Both the position numbers and the translations under genes were made by a program. A stretch of DNA of 64,000 nucleotides from Vibrio atypicus (GTDB taxonomy: Bacteria > Pseudomonadota > Gammaproteobacteria > Enterobacterales > Vibrionaceae): positions 62,001-126,000 of the forward strand of contig NZ_BLID01000003.1 of NCBI RefSeq assembly GCF_009811315.1. The letters run 5' to 3'. Under the pieces are notes generated by a model. That model searched no databases, was not told the DNA's origin, and worked only from the letters and a program-made list of their open reading frames with translations. Position 1 is the stretch's first letter. The number at the start of each line of letters is the position of its first letter. Positions 1 through 9,438 of this stretch are shown here, piece after piece.

Positions 1-1204
1 CAAGCACTTAATGGATATTGCAGGGTTTACCGCGAAACCAATTTCCGATCCAACCATTGCTTGCCAACACATCACTCCTGACTGGCCTGGGGTTGTGTTG
101 CTTGATATGTATATGCCGCAAATTCATGGTTTAGAGTTACTTGAGCATATTAAGCAGATCGATGAGCGAATTCCCGTGGTCGTCATTACTGGCCATGGTG
201 ATATTCCCATGGCGGTTGATGCAGTTAAAAAGGGGGCATGCGAGTTTGTCGAGAAGCCGATCAATCCTGCTCAGTTGATTGAAATGGTAAAAAATCATCT
301 CAATGAGCGTTCGGCATTTATTGAGCAAAAGAGAGCTATGACCGCGACAATCGATAAATCGATGATCGGTCCATCTGCGCAGCTTGAACAGATTCGCCAT
401 TGTGTTTCTCAGTTTGCACTCCTTAACAATCATGTTGTTGTATGGGGAGAGACGGGATCAGGTCGCCATTTAGTGGCGCAACTGATTCATGACATGACCC
501 AAGGTACAAGTCATGATAGCTACCGAGTAATAAATGCAGAGGCGATCCAAGACGGTGAGTTATCTATCGCAGACTTGGAAGCGCTAACATCCGGTACCGT
601 AGTTATTGATCGTTTAGAGCGTCTTTCGGAGCCCGTTCAGAGAGAATTGGCGCAATTACTTATAACGTGGGAGCGGAGTCAGGTCTCCATTCGTGTCGTG
701 GCTGTGTTCAATCAAGAACCAAGCGAGTTGATTGCTGAAGAGCTGTTGGTTCCTGAACTCTACTATCTTCTGAGCCAAGGGGTTATAGAAGTGCCTGGCT
801 TAAAGCAAAGGCCGGATGATGTTGCGGTATTGTTCCACCATTTTTTAAAGTTAAGCTGTAAAAAGCTAGGTCGAACGCTACCGAAAGTCGAGTCTCACTA
901 TTTGGCAGTTTTGCGGGCGCATTCTTGGCCAGGAAACGTTAGAGAGCTTCGCAATGTGGCTGAATTGTATGCGGTTGGTATTGTAAAACTGACCGGTAAA
1001 GAGAAGCTCTACACTCAAGAAGAGACGCTATTGCCATTAGATGACTTAGTTGATGACTACGAAAAAGAGGTGATTGAGGATGCGTTATTCCTCCATTCGG
1101 GAAGAGTTGCTGATGCAGCCAATTACCTGCAAGTACCACGTAAGAAGTTATATCTGAGGATGAAAAAGCACGGCATCGACAAAGAGTCATTTAAGTGCCG
1201 TTAG
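1..1204 (+). CDS. NtrC/DctD-family response regulator, degenerate (5' truncated by window)
   Basis: The reading frame is open to the left edge, so the start and the acidic pocket of the receiver lie outside. Counting from the Met at base 11, Asp32 in LLDMYMP is the probable phosphorylation site. An AAA+ region follows (about 115-330) with a Walker A-like GETGSGRH (146-153), then a C-terminal Fis-type helix-turn-helix (about 350-392). The layout is that of DctD/NtrC activators of sigma-54 RNA polymerase. The segment that should carry the GAFTGA loop is missing, however: VINAEAI runs in about 25 residues into TVVID. Walker B has DR instead of DE, and the Walker A Lys is Arg. It may therefore act without sigma-54 ATPase activity (inference). 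A terminator follows directly. Confidence 0.8.
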   Translation, partial: KHLMDIAGFTAKPISDPTIACQHITPDWPGVVLLDMYMPQIHGLELLEHIKQIDERIPVVVITGHGDIPMAVDAVKKGACEFVEKPINPAQLIEMVKNHLNERSAFIEQKRAMTATIDKSMIGPSAQLEQIRHCVSQFALLNNHVVVWGETGSGRHLVAQLIHDMTQGTSHDSYRVINAEAIQDGELSIADLEALTSGTVVIDRLERLSEPVQRELAQLLITWERSQVSIRVVAVFNQEPSELIAEELLVPELYYLLSQGVIEVPGLKQRPDDVAVLFHHFLKLSCKKLGRTLPKVESHYLAVLRAHSWPGNVRELRNVAELYAVGIVKLTGKEKLYTQEETLLPLDDLVDDYEKEVIEDALFLHSGRVADAANYLQVPRKKLYLRMKKHGIDKESFKCR

Positions 1205-1216
1205 TTGTAAAACAAA

Positions 1217-1243
1217 CACCCCGCCAACAGGCGGGGTGTCTTT
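1217..1243 (+). terminator. rho-independent terminator, probably bidirectional
   Basis: A perfect 9-bp GC-rich stem (CACCCCGCC / GGCGGGGTG) with an AACA loop is followed by a short T-rich run. It ends the regulator gene. Read on the minus strand it is also followed by T-rich sequence, so it may serve the convergent small gene as well. Confidence 0.85.
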
Positions 1244-1246
1244 ATC

Positions 1247-1435
1247 TTAGTACCACTCATCATCTGGGAACAAATTCCCTTCAGGTGCATACGGGTCTTC
1301 GCTAAATGGATGCTCAGCTTTGGTTCTTAAGCTATCCAATTGATGTTCAAGCATTGTCACCGTATCGTAGTCACCTTCAGAGCATGCGACGAAGATTTGT
1401 TGTTCCAATACCTTGATGCTATCTTGAATTCCCAT
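1247..1435 (-). CDS. Small conserved-type hypothetical protein (62 aa)
   Basis: An acidic 62-residue protein with no signal peptide or membrane segment. It has a predicted amphipathic helical N-terminal two thirds (roughly residues 3-40) and an acidic, Pro-rich tail ending DDEWY. A strong Shine-Dalgarno (GGGAGG, 5 nt before the ATG) and its fit between a terminator and the cti gene argue that it is real. It lies 37 bp downstream of cti on the same strand and could be co-transcribed with it. The family and function are not recognised. Small proteins of this kind are common in Vibrio (general knowledge, not verified here). Confidence 0.65.
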   Translation of the reverse strand: MGIQDSIKVLEQQIFVACSEGDYDTVTMLEHQLDSLRTKAEHPFSEDPYAPEGNLFPDDEWY

Positions 1436-1472
1436 GAGTACCTCCCTATGTTAGCGGTTGGTTTGAATGGTT

Positions 1473-3830
1473 CTACCTATTCTCAAATCTATTGTAGTCA
1501 AGAAGGCCAAATTCGATAGGTTGATTTTGCTGATACCATCGATGCACTCGGTCACTGAACGGCCAAAACCCATCATCACTTCGTCGGATCGCGAAGCTAT
1601 CCAATAACTTAACGTAGTCCTCTTCGCTTTGAATATTTTTCAACATTTTTACCAATTGAGGAATCTGGTCTTCTGTTAAAGACAGGTACGCAGCAGGGTA
1701 GCTTCCGATCACACCACGGACCAATGTTAAGTCATCGTTCTTTGGATCTCGGTTGCTCTGTTCATCGAACAAACTCGAAATATTGGTGTGTGCATTATTG
1801 TGAAGCAGGGTAAATAATTGGTCTTCTCCCGCTTTCGACTCAATCATTAGCATCATGATTTGAGGCAGGTAGACCAAGCCTTTTCCACGAATGGATTGAA
1901 CTTCTCGAAGCGCTTCTTCATTGCTATGGCTAAAGCCGGTTTGCTCTATTTTATAGCGGCTAGTGAGTACCGGAGAAAGCTGAGTTTTTAAAATGTCATA
2001 CAGCTCAGCTTTTGGGTTGTCCGTTTGGTATGGAACTTGTGTCGGCTGATTGAATGGCTTGACGTTGCGCTGTAAATAATCACTGAGTTGAGTGCTTTGG
2101 TTTTGGTACCAGCTTGATTGCTCTTGATGGCGCACATCGAGTGGTAGTAGGGCAACAAAGTTACTCTCTCCCTCTAGGCGAAGGAAGTCCATAAACATAC
2201 GAGTAATGAGTTGGTGGCCAAAGTTGCCATACACATCAAAGCCTGCCACCAATAAATAGTGGATACGCTCAATGAGTGCGTAATCTAACACCCAAGCGGT
2301 TTTAGGCGGAGTGCCGACCAAGCCTTGTACTACAGAGGCGCTATCAAAATGTCTAAAGACAGTTAGCGCCGCATTTGGGTTGGTGCCATTACCTGTCCAA
2401 ATGACATCAGTAGTAAGGTATTGACCATCTTTGAACCAGTCATTAATAAATGCAGATTTAGCTTCTAAATAGCGAGCTTGCTGTCTTGAGTAAGAAACCC
2501 AGTTAGTTATTGGTAGAGTATTACTCTCCAGCTCGCCTGGGAGTTTTAAGTTATCTGCTTGCGAGCGATAAAACTCATTCACTTCTGGGATATCAGATTT
2601 ATCCGGATCTAAGAAAAACACCCAGAAACGGTCGTTAATAACATTAAGTGCCAACTGCCCACGACAAACCGGCCCTTTAATAAAGGCGTTGATGGTGTTC
2701 TGGGCGTTATCTAACATGAACTTGAAGCGCGCTTTTACAGGCAGGTTGATGAACGCCGTCATCGGGTTGGCAGCAACATGGACTTGATAGCCCGGTAGCT
2801 CTGCAACTGTATAGTCTGCGTCGATAAACCATTTTTTCCAATTCAGCATTCGTTGCTCATTTAGAGCGAACGGCATATGAGTTTTGTCAACGATGGTGCC
2901 TTGTTCTGGAATTAAGCGATAGTAGACACGATCAACTTGAGGATCATCGTATGGGCGACGAGTGACGATACGCTTAACGGGTTCACCTGGAGGCGTTGAC
3001 GAGCGCACAAGAGTAAAGAATCTAGGTTTAGTTTCGTTTAGATCGGAAAAATAAAGGTGCGACAGAAATAAATGCTCATAGATGTAACGGGCAGATAACT
3101 GGACCTTTCTTGCCGATTTGTTGAGCATTGCTTCATATTCGTCGACTAAAGCTTGTTGTTCCATCGTCAAAGGAATCTGCTCATTCATGATAGCGCCGTC
3201 TTGAAGCCACGAGAGTAGTGTCGAATACTCTTTGCTGTCTAGGTTTGGCATACCATAAGGCATTCCCCAAGTTGGGTAATCTTGTTGATATTGCGGATAC
3301 TCTTCGATGGTCGGGCAAACTTGATCGCGATCGACAGAGAAATCAAAACCGGTCAACTGAGTTTCATCGGGTAGTGGATGCTCTTCTTTTTGCATGAGCA
3401 TTTTCGCGACTAAACCTGCTTCAAGGTTGGCAGTTGGTGTTTGCATGCGTTCATTGAGCACGGGATGGAACCCCATAGAGCGCCATTGTTCAGTGGTGTC
3501 AGCATCTTCGAACAGGCGGCTCGGTGTGGCAGCCGTTAAGCGCGTTCCTTGGTAAACCAGCTCTTTACTCGCACCGCGGTCAATCCCTTCTACGGAAGAC
3601 ATTTTTAGCTGACAAGGAGCGTCATAGCAGGCATGACAAACCACACATCGGTTGTCGATAATGGGTTTTACTTCGTTAAGGAAGAAGTCACTTTGATTTG
3701 AGGCGAGATCCAAGCGTCTGTCTATGACTTTCTCTTCGCCAAAAAGTTGGTCGAGGTTAAGTCCTGCGTATGTTGCACAGCCAGCGAACAAAGTCACCAC
3801 CGCCAACATTAAAAATGTCCGTAAATTCAT
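1473..3830 (-). CDS. cti: Fatty acid cis/trans isomerase (Cti)
   Basis: Cti converts cis to trans unsaturated fatty acids in membrane phospholipids, a rapid response to solvents, heat or osmotic stress; it is a periplasmic haem-c enzyme. The product here is 785 aa, close to the family size. The N-terminus is a signal sequence with a lipobox-like LFAGC (Cys18), so membrane anchoring is possible. The haem-binding CVVCH (62-66) follows. The ATG at 3830 is chosen because the signal peptide starts there; the frame extends 36 codons upstream, but that extension has no leader-like features and no clear ribosome site. The gene is monocistronic or followed by the 62-aa gene. Confidence 0.9.
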   Translation of the reverse strand: MNLRTFLMLAVVTLFAGCATYAGLNLDQLFGEEKVIDRRLDLASNQSDFFLNEVKPIIDNRCVVCHACYDAPCQLKMSSVEGIDRGASKELVYQGTRLTAATPSRLFEDADTTEQWRSMGFHPVLNERMQTPTANLEAGLVAKMLMQKEEHPLPDETQLTGFDFSVDRDQVCPTIEEYPQYQQDYPTWGMPYGMPNLDSKEYSTLLSWLQDGAIMNEQIPLTMEQQALVDEYEAMLNKSARKVQLSARYIYEHLFLSHLYFSDLNETKPRFFTLVRSSTPPGEPVKRIVTRRPYDDPQVDRVYYRLIPEQGTIVDKTHMPFALNEQRMLNWKKWFIDADYTVAELPGYQVHVAANPMTAFINLPVKARFKFMLDNAQNTINAFIKGPVCRGQLALNVINDRFWVFFLDPDKSDIPEVNEFYRSQADNLKLPGELESNTLPITNWVSYSRQQARYLEAKSAFINDWFKDGQYLTTDVIWTGNGTNPNAALTVFRHFDSASVVQGLVGTPPKTAWVLDYALIERIHYLLVAGFDVYGNFGHQLITRMFMDFLRLEGESNFVALLPLDVRHQEQSSWYQNQSTQLSDYLQRNVKPFNQPTQVPYQTDNPKAELYDILKTQLSPVLTSRYKIEQTGFSHSNEEALREVQSIRGKGLVYLPQIMMLMIESKAGEDQLFTLLHNNAHTNISSLFDEQSNRDPKNDDLTLVRGVIGSYPAAYLSLTEDQIPQLVKMLKNIQSEEDYVKLLDSFAIRRSDDGFWPFSDRVHRWYQQNQPIEFGLLDYNRFENR

Positions 3831-4044
3831 TACTCTAATGGCTCTATTTTTTATATTTTTACAAATTGCAGCAGAAAGCATGCAGTTTAGCAAATAATAG
3901 TGAGTTATTGGTGGGACTTGAATTAATAAGTACGCCATAAGATTAATGTTAGATTAACTTTACCAAGACTGAGATCGCCCTGATGGTCGTTTTTGCTTTC
4001 AAGGGTATGCTTGTTAAAAAAAACGGACGTTGGCTAGGTCTATC

Positions 4045-4725
4045 ATGAATAAAATAAAAGTATGGTTTCCTTATCTATTTTTCTTACTACTGATTTGCAC
4101 AATCGGTGCAGCGAAATGGATGACGGATGAGAAAGAGCGTCAGGTAGAGCAACGTAAACAAGAAATGGCACCAGTTTTAGAGAAAATCGTTGCCAATGGT
4201 CGAGAAGCATACGAATGGCCGATGAAAAAGGTCGGCATGATTCAGGACTTTGCCGAGTTTGGAAAAGCATCTCGATTTCCCAATTTATACCATTCTGCAG
4301 CCGATTATTACGCGACCCCGGGTACCGAAGTTTATGCAGTAGCTGACGGTAATGTGTTCTTTTCAGGGTATGAAGCTGGATATGGTGGTTTAGTTATTGT
4401 TAAGCATAAAAGGGAAGGGCTTTACTCTTTATATGGCCATGTATCAGCAAAGCGCTGGTTGATTGAGAAAGGTGAGCAGGTAACTCGAGGCCAGTTAATC
4501 GGCTATATTGCTGACGCGAATGAAGGCTATGGTATTGGCATGGTGCCTCACCTACATTTTTCTATTCGCTTAGGGGAGCCGGAGGATTACCCAAACAGCG
4601 GACGTGAAAATTGGATGACAGGCTATACCACTGAGCACCCTGTATTCCACCAGTTTCTCGACCCAAACAAGTTCATTGCTCAATCGAAGTTGTATCACCG
4701 TAAACTACAAGATGACCTCCAATAA
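4045..4725 (+). CDS. M23-family metallopeptidase (LytM/peptidoglycan endopeptidase type)
   Basis: A 226-aa protein with an N-terminal membrane anchor (residues about 8-25), a charged linker, and a periplasmic M23 domain with zinc ligands H83 and D87 (HSAAD), the GH at 131-132, and HLH at 169-171. The full ligand set suggests an active peptidoglycan-cleaving enzyme rather than a LytM activator. The ATG at 4045 is preferred over an in-frame TTG at 4030 because it starts the membrane segment directly. It is transcribed divergently from cti and convergently with the FAN1-like gene, whose stop lies 9 bp away. Its cell-cycle or envelope partner cannot be told from the neighbourhood. Confidence 0.85.
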   Translation: MNKIKVWFPYLFFLLLICTIGAAKWMTDEKERQVEQRKQEMAPVLEKIVANGREAYEWPMKKVGMIQDFAEFGKASRFPNLYHSAADYYATPGTEVYAVADGNVFFSGYEAGYGGLVIVKHKREGLYSLYGHVSAKRWLIEKGEQVTRGQLIGYIADANEGYGIGMVPHLHFSIRLGEPEDYPNSGRENWMTGYTTEHPVFHQFLDPNKFIAQSKLYHRKLQDDLQ

Positions 4726-4734
4726 ATAGGGAGG

Positions 4735-6345
4735 TTAATGATTCACATAGCAAACTGAAAATGGCACATTGAGGCGGTGAAACTCTTTAATCCAGCGCCA
4801 TTGATTATCTTGGAGTTTGTCTCCGGGGCCTTTCACTTCAATCCATTCAAAGGTTCCATCTTTAAAGGCGATCAGATCGGGCATACCATTGCGGTAGAGT
4901 TTTAAGTCACTCAATTGTACTTTGAATAGCTCTGCTAGCATGTCGCCAGAGATACACTTCAGCGCGTGTTGTAATAACTCCTTCTCTAGATGAGTCCAAC
5001 TTACGAAAGGGTTGCTGATTCCAAATTTATTCCTGTAGGTATCATTGAGCTGTTTAGTTTGACCTTGCTGAATGCTACTGAGCGCCTGACAGATGAGTGT
5101 CTCTCGTTTATGGGTGAAATCAGCATGGTATAAATCAAGTGGACGGTGCTGATAAGCGTTAATGAATGCTCCTTCAATCGGAGCAAATATAGCGTCCCAA
5201 AAAGTTAAACCAAGTAGGCCATTGAGTAGAGCGTTTTCAGAATAAAAAACCGTCCAACCCGAGCTTTCAAAATGCGCTTTGGCAGCAAGCTCAACACGCT
5301 GTTGTGATAGATCTAATTCGAGGTGGTATTCGCGACATTTGGGTTTACTGGTTCTTGGAACTTTGAGACCTTGTTTACGCTTTACTCGTTGTTCTAGCTT
5401 TTGTGCGACTTCAAGCTCAGAGACATCAATCGGGTAAGTTAACATATTGGTGACAACGTCACTAAGTTGGGCGTCAAAATTGAGCTTGTCGTAAATTCGG
5501 GCTCGGCGCTCTCGACTTGGTGCTAATGTTGTGTGCTCAAATAAATCGAGAGCCAGCTCAAATTCGCTAAGACGTTCGTAATCTCGCGCAATGTCATTGA
5601 TCATATGCTCCCGCTTACGGTCAACGTAATGGTGTTCAACAGGGGCAGGCATTGCTGCAACAAGATTGTCGAGATTCGCCTTCTGCTTCCTGTCGCATTG
5701 CCAATAGAGCTCAGAGAGTTGGCTGAGCTGGATCAAGCGGTCTATTTGTTCTCTGCTTTCAAAGAATCGGCACGCTTTACTCAATTGGTATTGTTCAAAT
5801 TGATGCAAGCCTAAGTCATCTAAAACAAATTGGCTGAGATCTTGGTGTGTATTGGCAAAAAACAGAGTTAAAAGCACATCGATCATATGCGCAGAATTGA
5901 GCTTAATGATGGTGAATTCTAGTGCCTCGAATTGGTTGAACAACTCCTCGCTTAGCTGCCCAATCAGCGCATCTTTTTTGAGTGATTTAGGGTGCAGAGG
6001 GTAGAGCGTATGAATCTCTGGCTTGGTCAATAAGTTAGCTGCCAGTTCTTGCTCTGAAATAAGGGGATTGAGTTCGACAAAGCTATGCAGTTCTAGCTCA
6101 TTCAAGGCGTGTTGGAGGTTGACGATTTCCTGATAGTTAAGCTTATCACTACGAAACCAACACCCTTTTCGGCTATATAAACGAACGAGTAAGCACTGAG
6201 CGTCTTTATTCAATTGTTCGAAGGCGGAAAGCCATTGATGTTCTTCAGCCGTCAATAGGTCGCTATACCAATGCTTGGCATGCCGGGTGAGTTTGAAAAA
6301 GTTATCGAGATAGTAATCTGGGGCGAGTTCGACGGAGTTTTCCAT
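4735..6345 (-). CDS. FAN1-like VRR-NUC structure-specific nuclease
   Basis: A 536-aa protein whose C-terminus is a VRR-NUC (PD-(D/E)XK-like) nuclease: GMPDLI (Asp490), IEVKG (Glu503, Lys505) and Gln515 form the expected E/D-ExK-Q active-site pattern. The helical N-terminal region matches the architecture of bacterial FAN1 (Fanconi-associated nuclease 1) homologues, which cut 5' flaps and cross-link intermediates. No N-terminal zinc finger is present, as is usual for bacterial forms. The start at 6345 is the only Met that retains the whole helical region. It is a single-gene unit, reading toward the M23 gene. Confidence 0.85.
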   Translation of the reverse strand: MENSVELAPDYYLDNFFKLTRHAKHWYSDLLTAEEHQWLSAFEQLNKDAQCLLVRLYSRKGCWFRSDKLNYQEIVNLQHALNELELHSFVELNPLISEQELAANLLTKPEIHTLYPLHPKSLKKDALIGQLSEELFNQFEALEFTIIKLNSAHMIDVLLTLFFANTHQDLSQFVLDDLGLHQFEQYQLSKACRFFESREQIDRLIQLSQLSELYWQCDRKQKANLDNLVAAMPAPVEHHYVDRKREHMINDIARDYERLSEFELALDLFEHTTLAPSRERRARIYDKLNFDAQLSDVVTNMLTYPIDVSELEVAQKLEQRVKRKQGLKVPRTSKPKCREYHLELDLSQQRVELAAKAHFESSGWTVFYSENALLNGLLGLTFWDAIFAPIEGAFINAYQHRPLDLYHADFTHKRETLICQALSSIQQGQTKQLNDTYRNKFGISNPFVSWTHLEKELLQHALKCISGDMLAELFKVQLSDLKLYRNGMPDLIAFKDGTFEWIEVKGPGDKLQDNQWRWIKEFHRLNVPFSVCYVNH

Positions 6346-6359
6346 AAAAGACAGATATA

Positions 6360-6386
6360 AAAAAGGCTTACCACTAGGGTAAGCCT
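6360..6386 (-). terminator. rho-independent terminator of the OFA transporter gene
   Basis: A perfect 9-bp stem (AGGCTTACC / GGTAAGCCT) with a 5-nt loop. On the minus strand it is followed by a run of T residues (A-run at 6360-6364 on the plus strand). It sits just beyond the stop of the transporter gene and upstream of the FAN1-like start. Confidence 0.85.
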
Positions 6387-6406
6387 TTCAAAATATATTT
6401 CAAATC

Positions 6407-7639
6407 TTAAGCGTTTTTAAGCTCAGCAACTTTTGCTTCAGTCAGTGGCTTAGTGATGAACGCTAGTACGATACATACTGCCATCATTACTGCAGATACT
6501 GTGTAAGCTAGGCCGTAACCTTCGCCGGCTGTCATTGAGAAGCCAACAACTGCTGCACCGATTGCGCCGCCGATACCCCAAGCTGTGTAAAGCACGCCGT
6601 AGTTAGTACCGTAGTTCTTAAGACCGTAGAATTCCGCTGTTAGAGTTGGGAATACCGCTAGAAGCGTACCGTAACCTACAGCAGCAATTGCCGTACCGAT
6701 GATTAGCGTGAATTCAGTTTTGAACGTTGCAAACAGAACCATGTTTACGCCCTGTAGAACGAACGCTAGAAGTAGAGTGCGCACGCCACCGATTTTGTCA
6801 GCAAGCATACCTGCAGCAACACGACCGCCTGAGTTGAATACCGCAAGGATAGACGCTAGGTAAACAGCGTTTGGTAGGTTCGCTTGAACACTTGCGATTG
6901 TTGTGATGTTACCGATGATCATAAGACCAACAGAAGCAGCAAATGCGTACATGATCCACAGTGAGTAGAACTGCGGTGTTTTTAGCATGGCTTTCCAAGT
7001 TAGGTCATCAGACTTCTTAACCGCTTTAGGTGCTTGGCCTGCTTTTACTTTTGGTTCAGCTGGCGTGTAGTCTGCTGGTGGGTTGTTGATCGTTGCTGCT
7101 AGTGGAACTGCAATCGCAAGGATACCAACACCAAGAACTAGGAAGCTAGTTTGGATGCCCATGCTGTCGATCAGTGCAGATGTTACTGGTGCTAGGTAGA
7201 TAGCTGCTAGACCGAAACCTGCTGCGATGATGCCGTTAACCATACCTTTCTTCGAAGAGTGGAACCACTTCATCGCAGAAGGAGAAAGACAAGCGTAACC
7301 GAAACCGATACCCGCACCAGTGATCACACCAAACGTGATGTTTAGCATCATTGGAGAGCTAACAAAGCTAGACGCGATCATACCTAGACCTGTAAGAACA
7401 GTACCTAAGATAAGAATAAGGCGTGGGCCCATGCGGTCTTGAAGGATACCTGCAACAAGAAGACAGATAGAGAATGTGATAGTTGCAGTCGCGTAAGGCG
7501 CTGATGCTTCAGCAGCACTCCAGCCAGACTCAGTCACTAGTGCTTTGTTGAATACACTCCAAGCATACAGGATGCCAAGACAAAGGTTGATACAGAATCC
7601 TGCTAGAAGGATGCGCATTGCTTTATCAATCTTGCTCAT
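6407..7639 (-). CDS. OFA-family MFS transporter (oxalate/formate antiporter-like)
   Basis: A 410-aa, 12-helix MFS protein. The N-terminal pattern GFCINLCLGILYAWSVF and the long cytoplasmic loop between helices 6 and 7 (about 195-220, rich in Lys/Pro/Ala) are typical of the OFA family, which includes OxlT and E. coli YhjX. The substrate is probably a small carboxylate such as pyruvate, lactate, formate or oxalate; the sequence does not decide which. Codon use is strongly biased to the preferred set, suggesting high expression. The start at 7639 gives the usual family N-terminus. It is a single gene with its own terminator. Confidence 0.85.
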   Translation of the reverse strand: MSKIDKAMRILLAGFCINLCLGILYAWSVFNKALVTESGWSAAEASAPYATATITFSICLLVAGILQDRMGPRLILILGTVLTGLGMIASSFVSSPMMLNITFGVITGAGIGFGYACLSPSAMKWFHSSKKGMVNGIIAAGFGLAAIYLAPVTSALIDSMGIQTSFLVLGVGILAIAVPLAATINNPPADYTPAEPKVKAGQAPKAVKKSDDLTWKAMLKTPQFYSLWIMYAFAASVGLMIIGNITTIASVQANLPNAVYLASILAVFNSGGRVAAGMLADKIGGVRTLLLAFVLQGVNMVLFATFKTEFTLIIGTAIAAVGYGTLLAVFPTLTAEFYGLKNYGTNYGVLYTAWGIGGAIGAAVVGFSMTAGEGYGLAYTVSAVMMAVCIVLAFITKPLTEAKVAELKNA

Positions 7640-7980
7640 TTTTATTCTCGGTTGTCCTCAAATTGAGGATGGGTTAACAGTCGATTACTTCAAATTAAGT
7701 TTGCGTTTATCAACATAAAGCGCAATGGGCGCGAATTATAACCAAATAAAATGTGATTGGAATCTCTTTTTCAACTTAATCGTATATTTTTCAAATATTG
7801 TTGATTTTTTGTAGCGAAAACGATTTCTATTGATAGATGTGATGAGTAGAAAGCGGGGGAGTACTAGTGAAATGTGGATGTTTTTTGTTCAAGTTAAGTC
7901 GGGGAAAAAAATAATAAAAAAAAGCACAGCTTAAGATGAGCTGCGCTTTTTAAATGCTTAAGTGTGAATGACTTAATTAT
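7640..7980. other. Intergenic region upstream of the OFA transporter gene
   Basis: 341 bp, AT-rich and non-coding. It should hold the promoter of the minus-strand OFA gene and contains the DUF3360 gene terminator. No convincing operator was recognised. Confidence 0.5.
7918..7951 (-). terminator. rho-independent terminator of the DUF3360 gene
   Basis: An imperfect stem (AAAGC-CAGCT / AGCTG-GCTTT, one mismatch) with a run of Ts on the minus strand, about 30 bp past the stop codon. Confidence 0.75.
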
Positions 7981-9438
7981 TTAGCCGATCAGTGCTGGGA
8001 TACCTGGTAATTGACCAACAATTGCAAGTGAACCGACACAAATAACGAACGCTAGGCCAGGGATAAGATATTTATCTTTTGCTGAGAGTTCTTTCGCACG
8101 TTCATGATCGCCAATCAAACCCATGTTATCGAGCAACATTGTCGTCGCCCAACCAAATACTGGGTTAACAAAAGCACAAGCGAAGATACAGATACCTGCA
8201 CTTAATGAATCTTTGTGCTTGTGAATCATCTGCATACCTGCTTCAAGTAGCGGCAAGAACACACCAACAATCAGTGCAACACGCAGAACCGGTTCCCACA
8301 TTGCAAGATCCATTGGGTAGCCAATAACAGCGGCTGCAATACACATGATACCTGTTAGAAGCGCACCACCTGGGATAGGACGCTTAGCGATAGCCGCAGG
8401 GATCATGTAAGTGCCCCAAGAAGATGCAAGGTTACCGCCACCTAGGAAAGAACCGATACCTTGACGGATTGAAGCGACCATCATGGTGTCATCTACATCC
8501 ATTAGAACGCCTTTCGCTTCTTTCGGGTAGTTCAGCTCTTGGAACACGCGGTGACCAAGGTAATCAGGTGACCACATCGCAACAGCCAGCAAAGCAAATG
8601 GTGTTACAGCGATGAAGTGCTCTAGATTTGGCCAACCGAGTTTCCAACCTGTATCTTCACCCCACCAGTAGAATGGACTAAAGTGTGGAAGTCCTGGCTC
8701 GGTAGTAAAGGCGAAATCAGCCCCTAAGACATAGGCAACGATACCAGCAATCAGAGAACATAATGGGATCGCTAGCCAGCGCTTATTGATTTTCGCAAGA
8801 TAAGCGTAGACTGCTAAGGTTACGCCAATAACTGCAAACGAGATATAGCCTTGATCGGTACTTGAAGCCCAAGCTTCCGTTTTGTTGATCTGACCAATTA
8901 ACCCTACGGCTCCTAAATAAATCAATAAACCACCCCGGACGCCAACGCCCGTTAGTGTCATCAGTTTTGACCCCCCTTTGGTATAAGCAAGGATAAAACC
9001 GAACATACAGACCATGATCCCCAGAGCCAACGGGTGTCCCCCCGCGGCTGCTATCAAGGGTATCAATGGAATCATTGGGCCGTGAGTACCCGCTAAGTTA
9101 GAGTTTGGGTTCAAAATTGCAGAAAATAGAATTACAAACAGAGCACCAGCGATTAAGAGTTCATAACGGACGTTCTCTGCAACAAACTCTGGTGATAATC
9201 CAAATTGCGCCGCAAATACTGCAACCATCGCGGTTACCATAACCACTTTACCGATCGTTGCCGCAAGTGCGGGTACTAAGTCTTCAAGCTCGACACTGTA
9301 ATCGCGTGAAGGTAAATGAATGCCCCAACGGCGAAAACTCATAATCTTGAGGTCGTGATTTAGAAACTCTTCACGGCTCTCAAATTCATGCGCTTTTTTA
9401 CGCATATCCCTGTAAAAGGTTTTACTTTTGTTAGACAT
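7981..9438 (-). CDS. DUF3360-family integral membrane protein (SulP/NCS2-like putative transporter)
   Basis: A 485-aa polytopic protein with a short charged N-terminal tail (about 45 residues), then roughly 12 hydrophobic segments. It shows anion-transporter-like features such as the NPNSNLAGTHGPMIPLIPLIAAAGGHPLALG stretch (reminiscent of UraA/SulP half-helices) and GGGNLASSWGTYMIP in the second repeat. I recognise it as the DUF3360 family; the substrate is unknown. The ATG at 9438 is chosen over one 12 codons upstream because it has a good Shine-Dalgarno (AAGGA). It is divergent from the Cache-PAS-NTase gene, which could report on or respond to the same solute (inference). Confidence 0.75.
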   Translation of the reverse strand: MSNKSKTFYRDMRKKAHEFESREEFLNHDLKIMSFRRWGIHLPSRDYSVELEDLVPALAATIGKVVMVTAMVAVFAAQFGLSPEFVAENVRYELLIAGALFVILFSAILNPNSNLAGTHGPMIPLIPLIAAAGGHPLALGIMVCMFGFILAYTKGGSKLMTLTGVGVRGGLLIYLGAVGLIGQINKTEAWASSTDQGYISFAVIGVTLAVYAYLAKINKRWLAIPLCSLIAGIVAYVLGADFAFTTEPGLPHFSPFYWWGEDTGWKLGWPNLEHFIAVTPFALLAVAMWSPDYLGHRVFQELNYPKEAKGVLMDVDDTMMVASIRQGIGSFLGGGNLASSWGTYMIPAAIAKRPIPGGALLTGIMCIAAAVIGYPMDLAMWEPVLRVALIVGVFLPLLEAGMQMIHKHKDSLSAGICIFACAFVNPVFGWATTMLLDNMGLIGDHERAKELSAKDKYLIPGLAFVICVGSLAIVGQLPGIPALIG

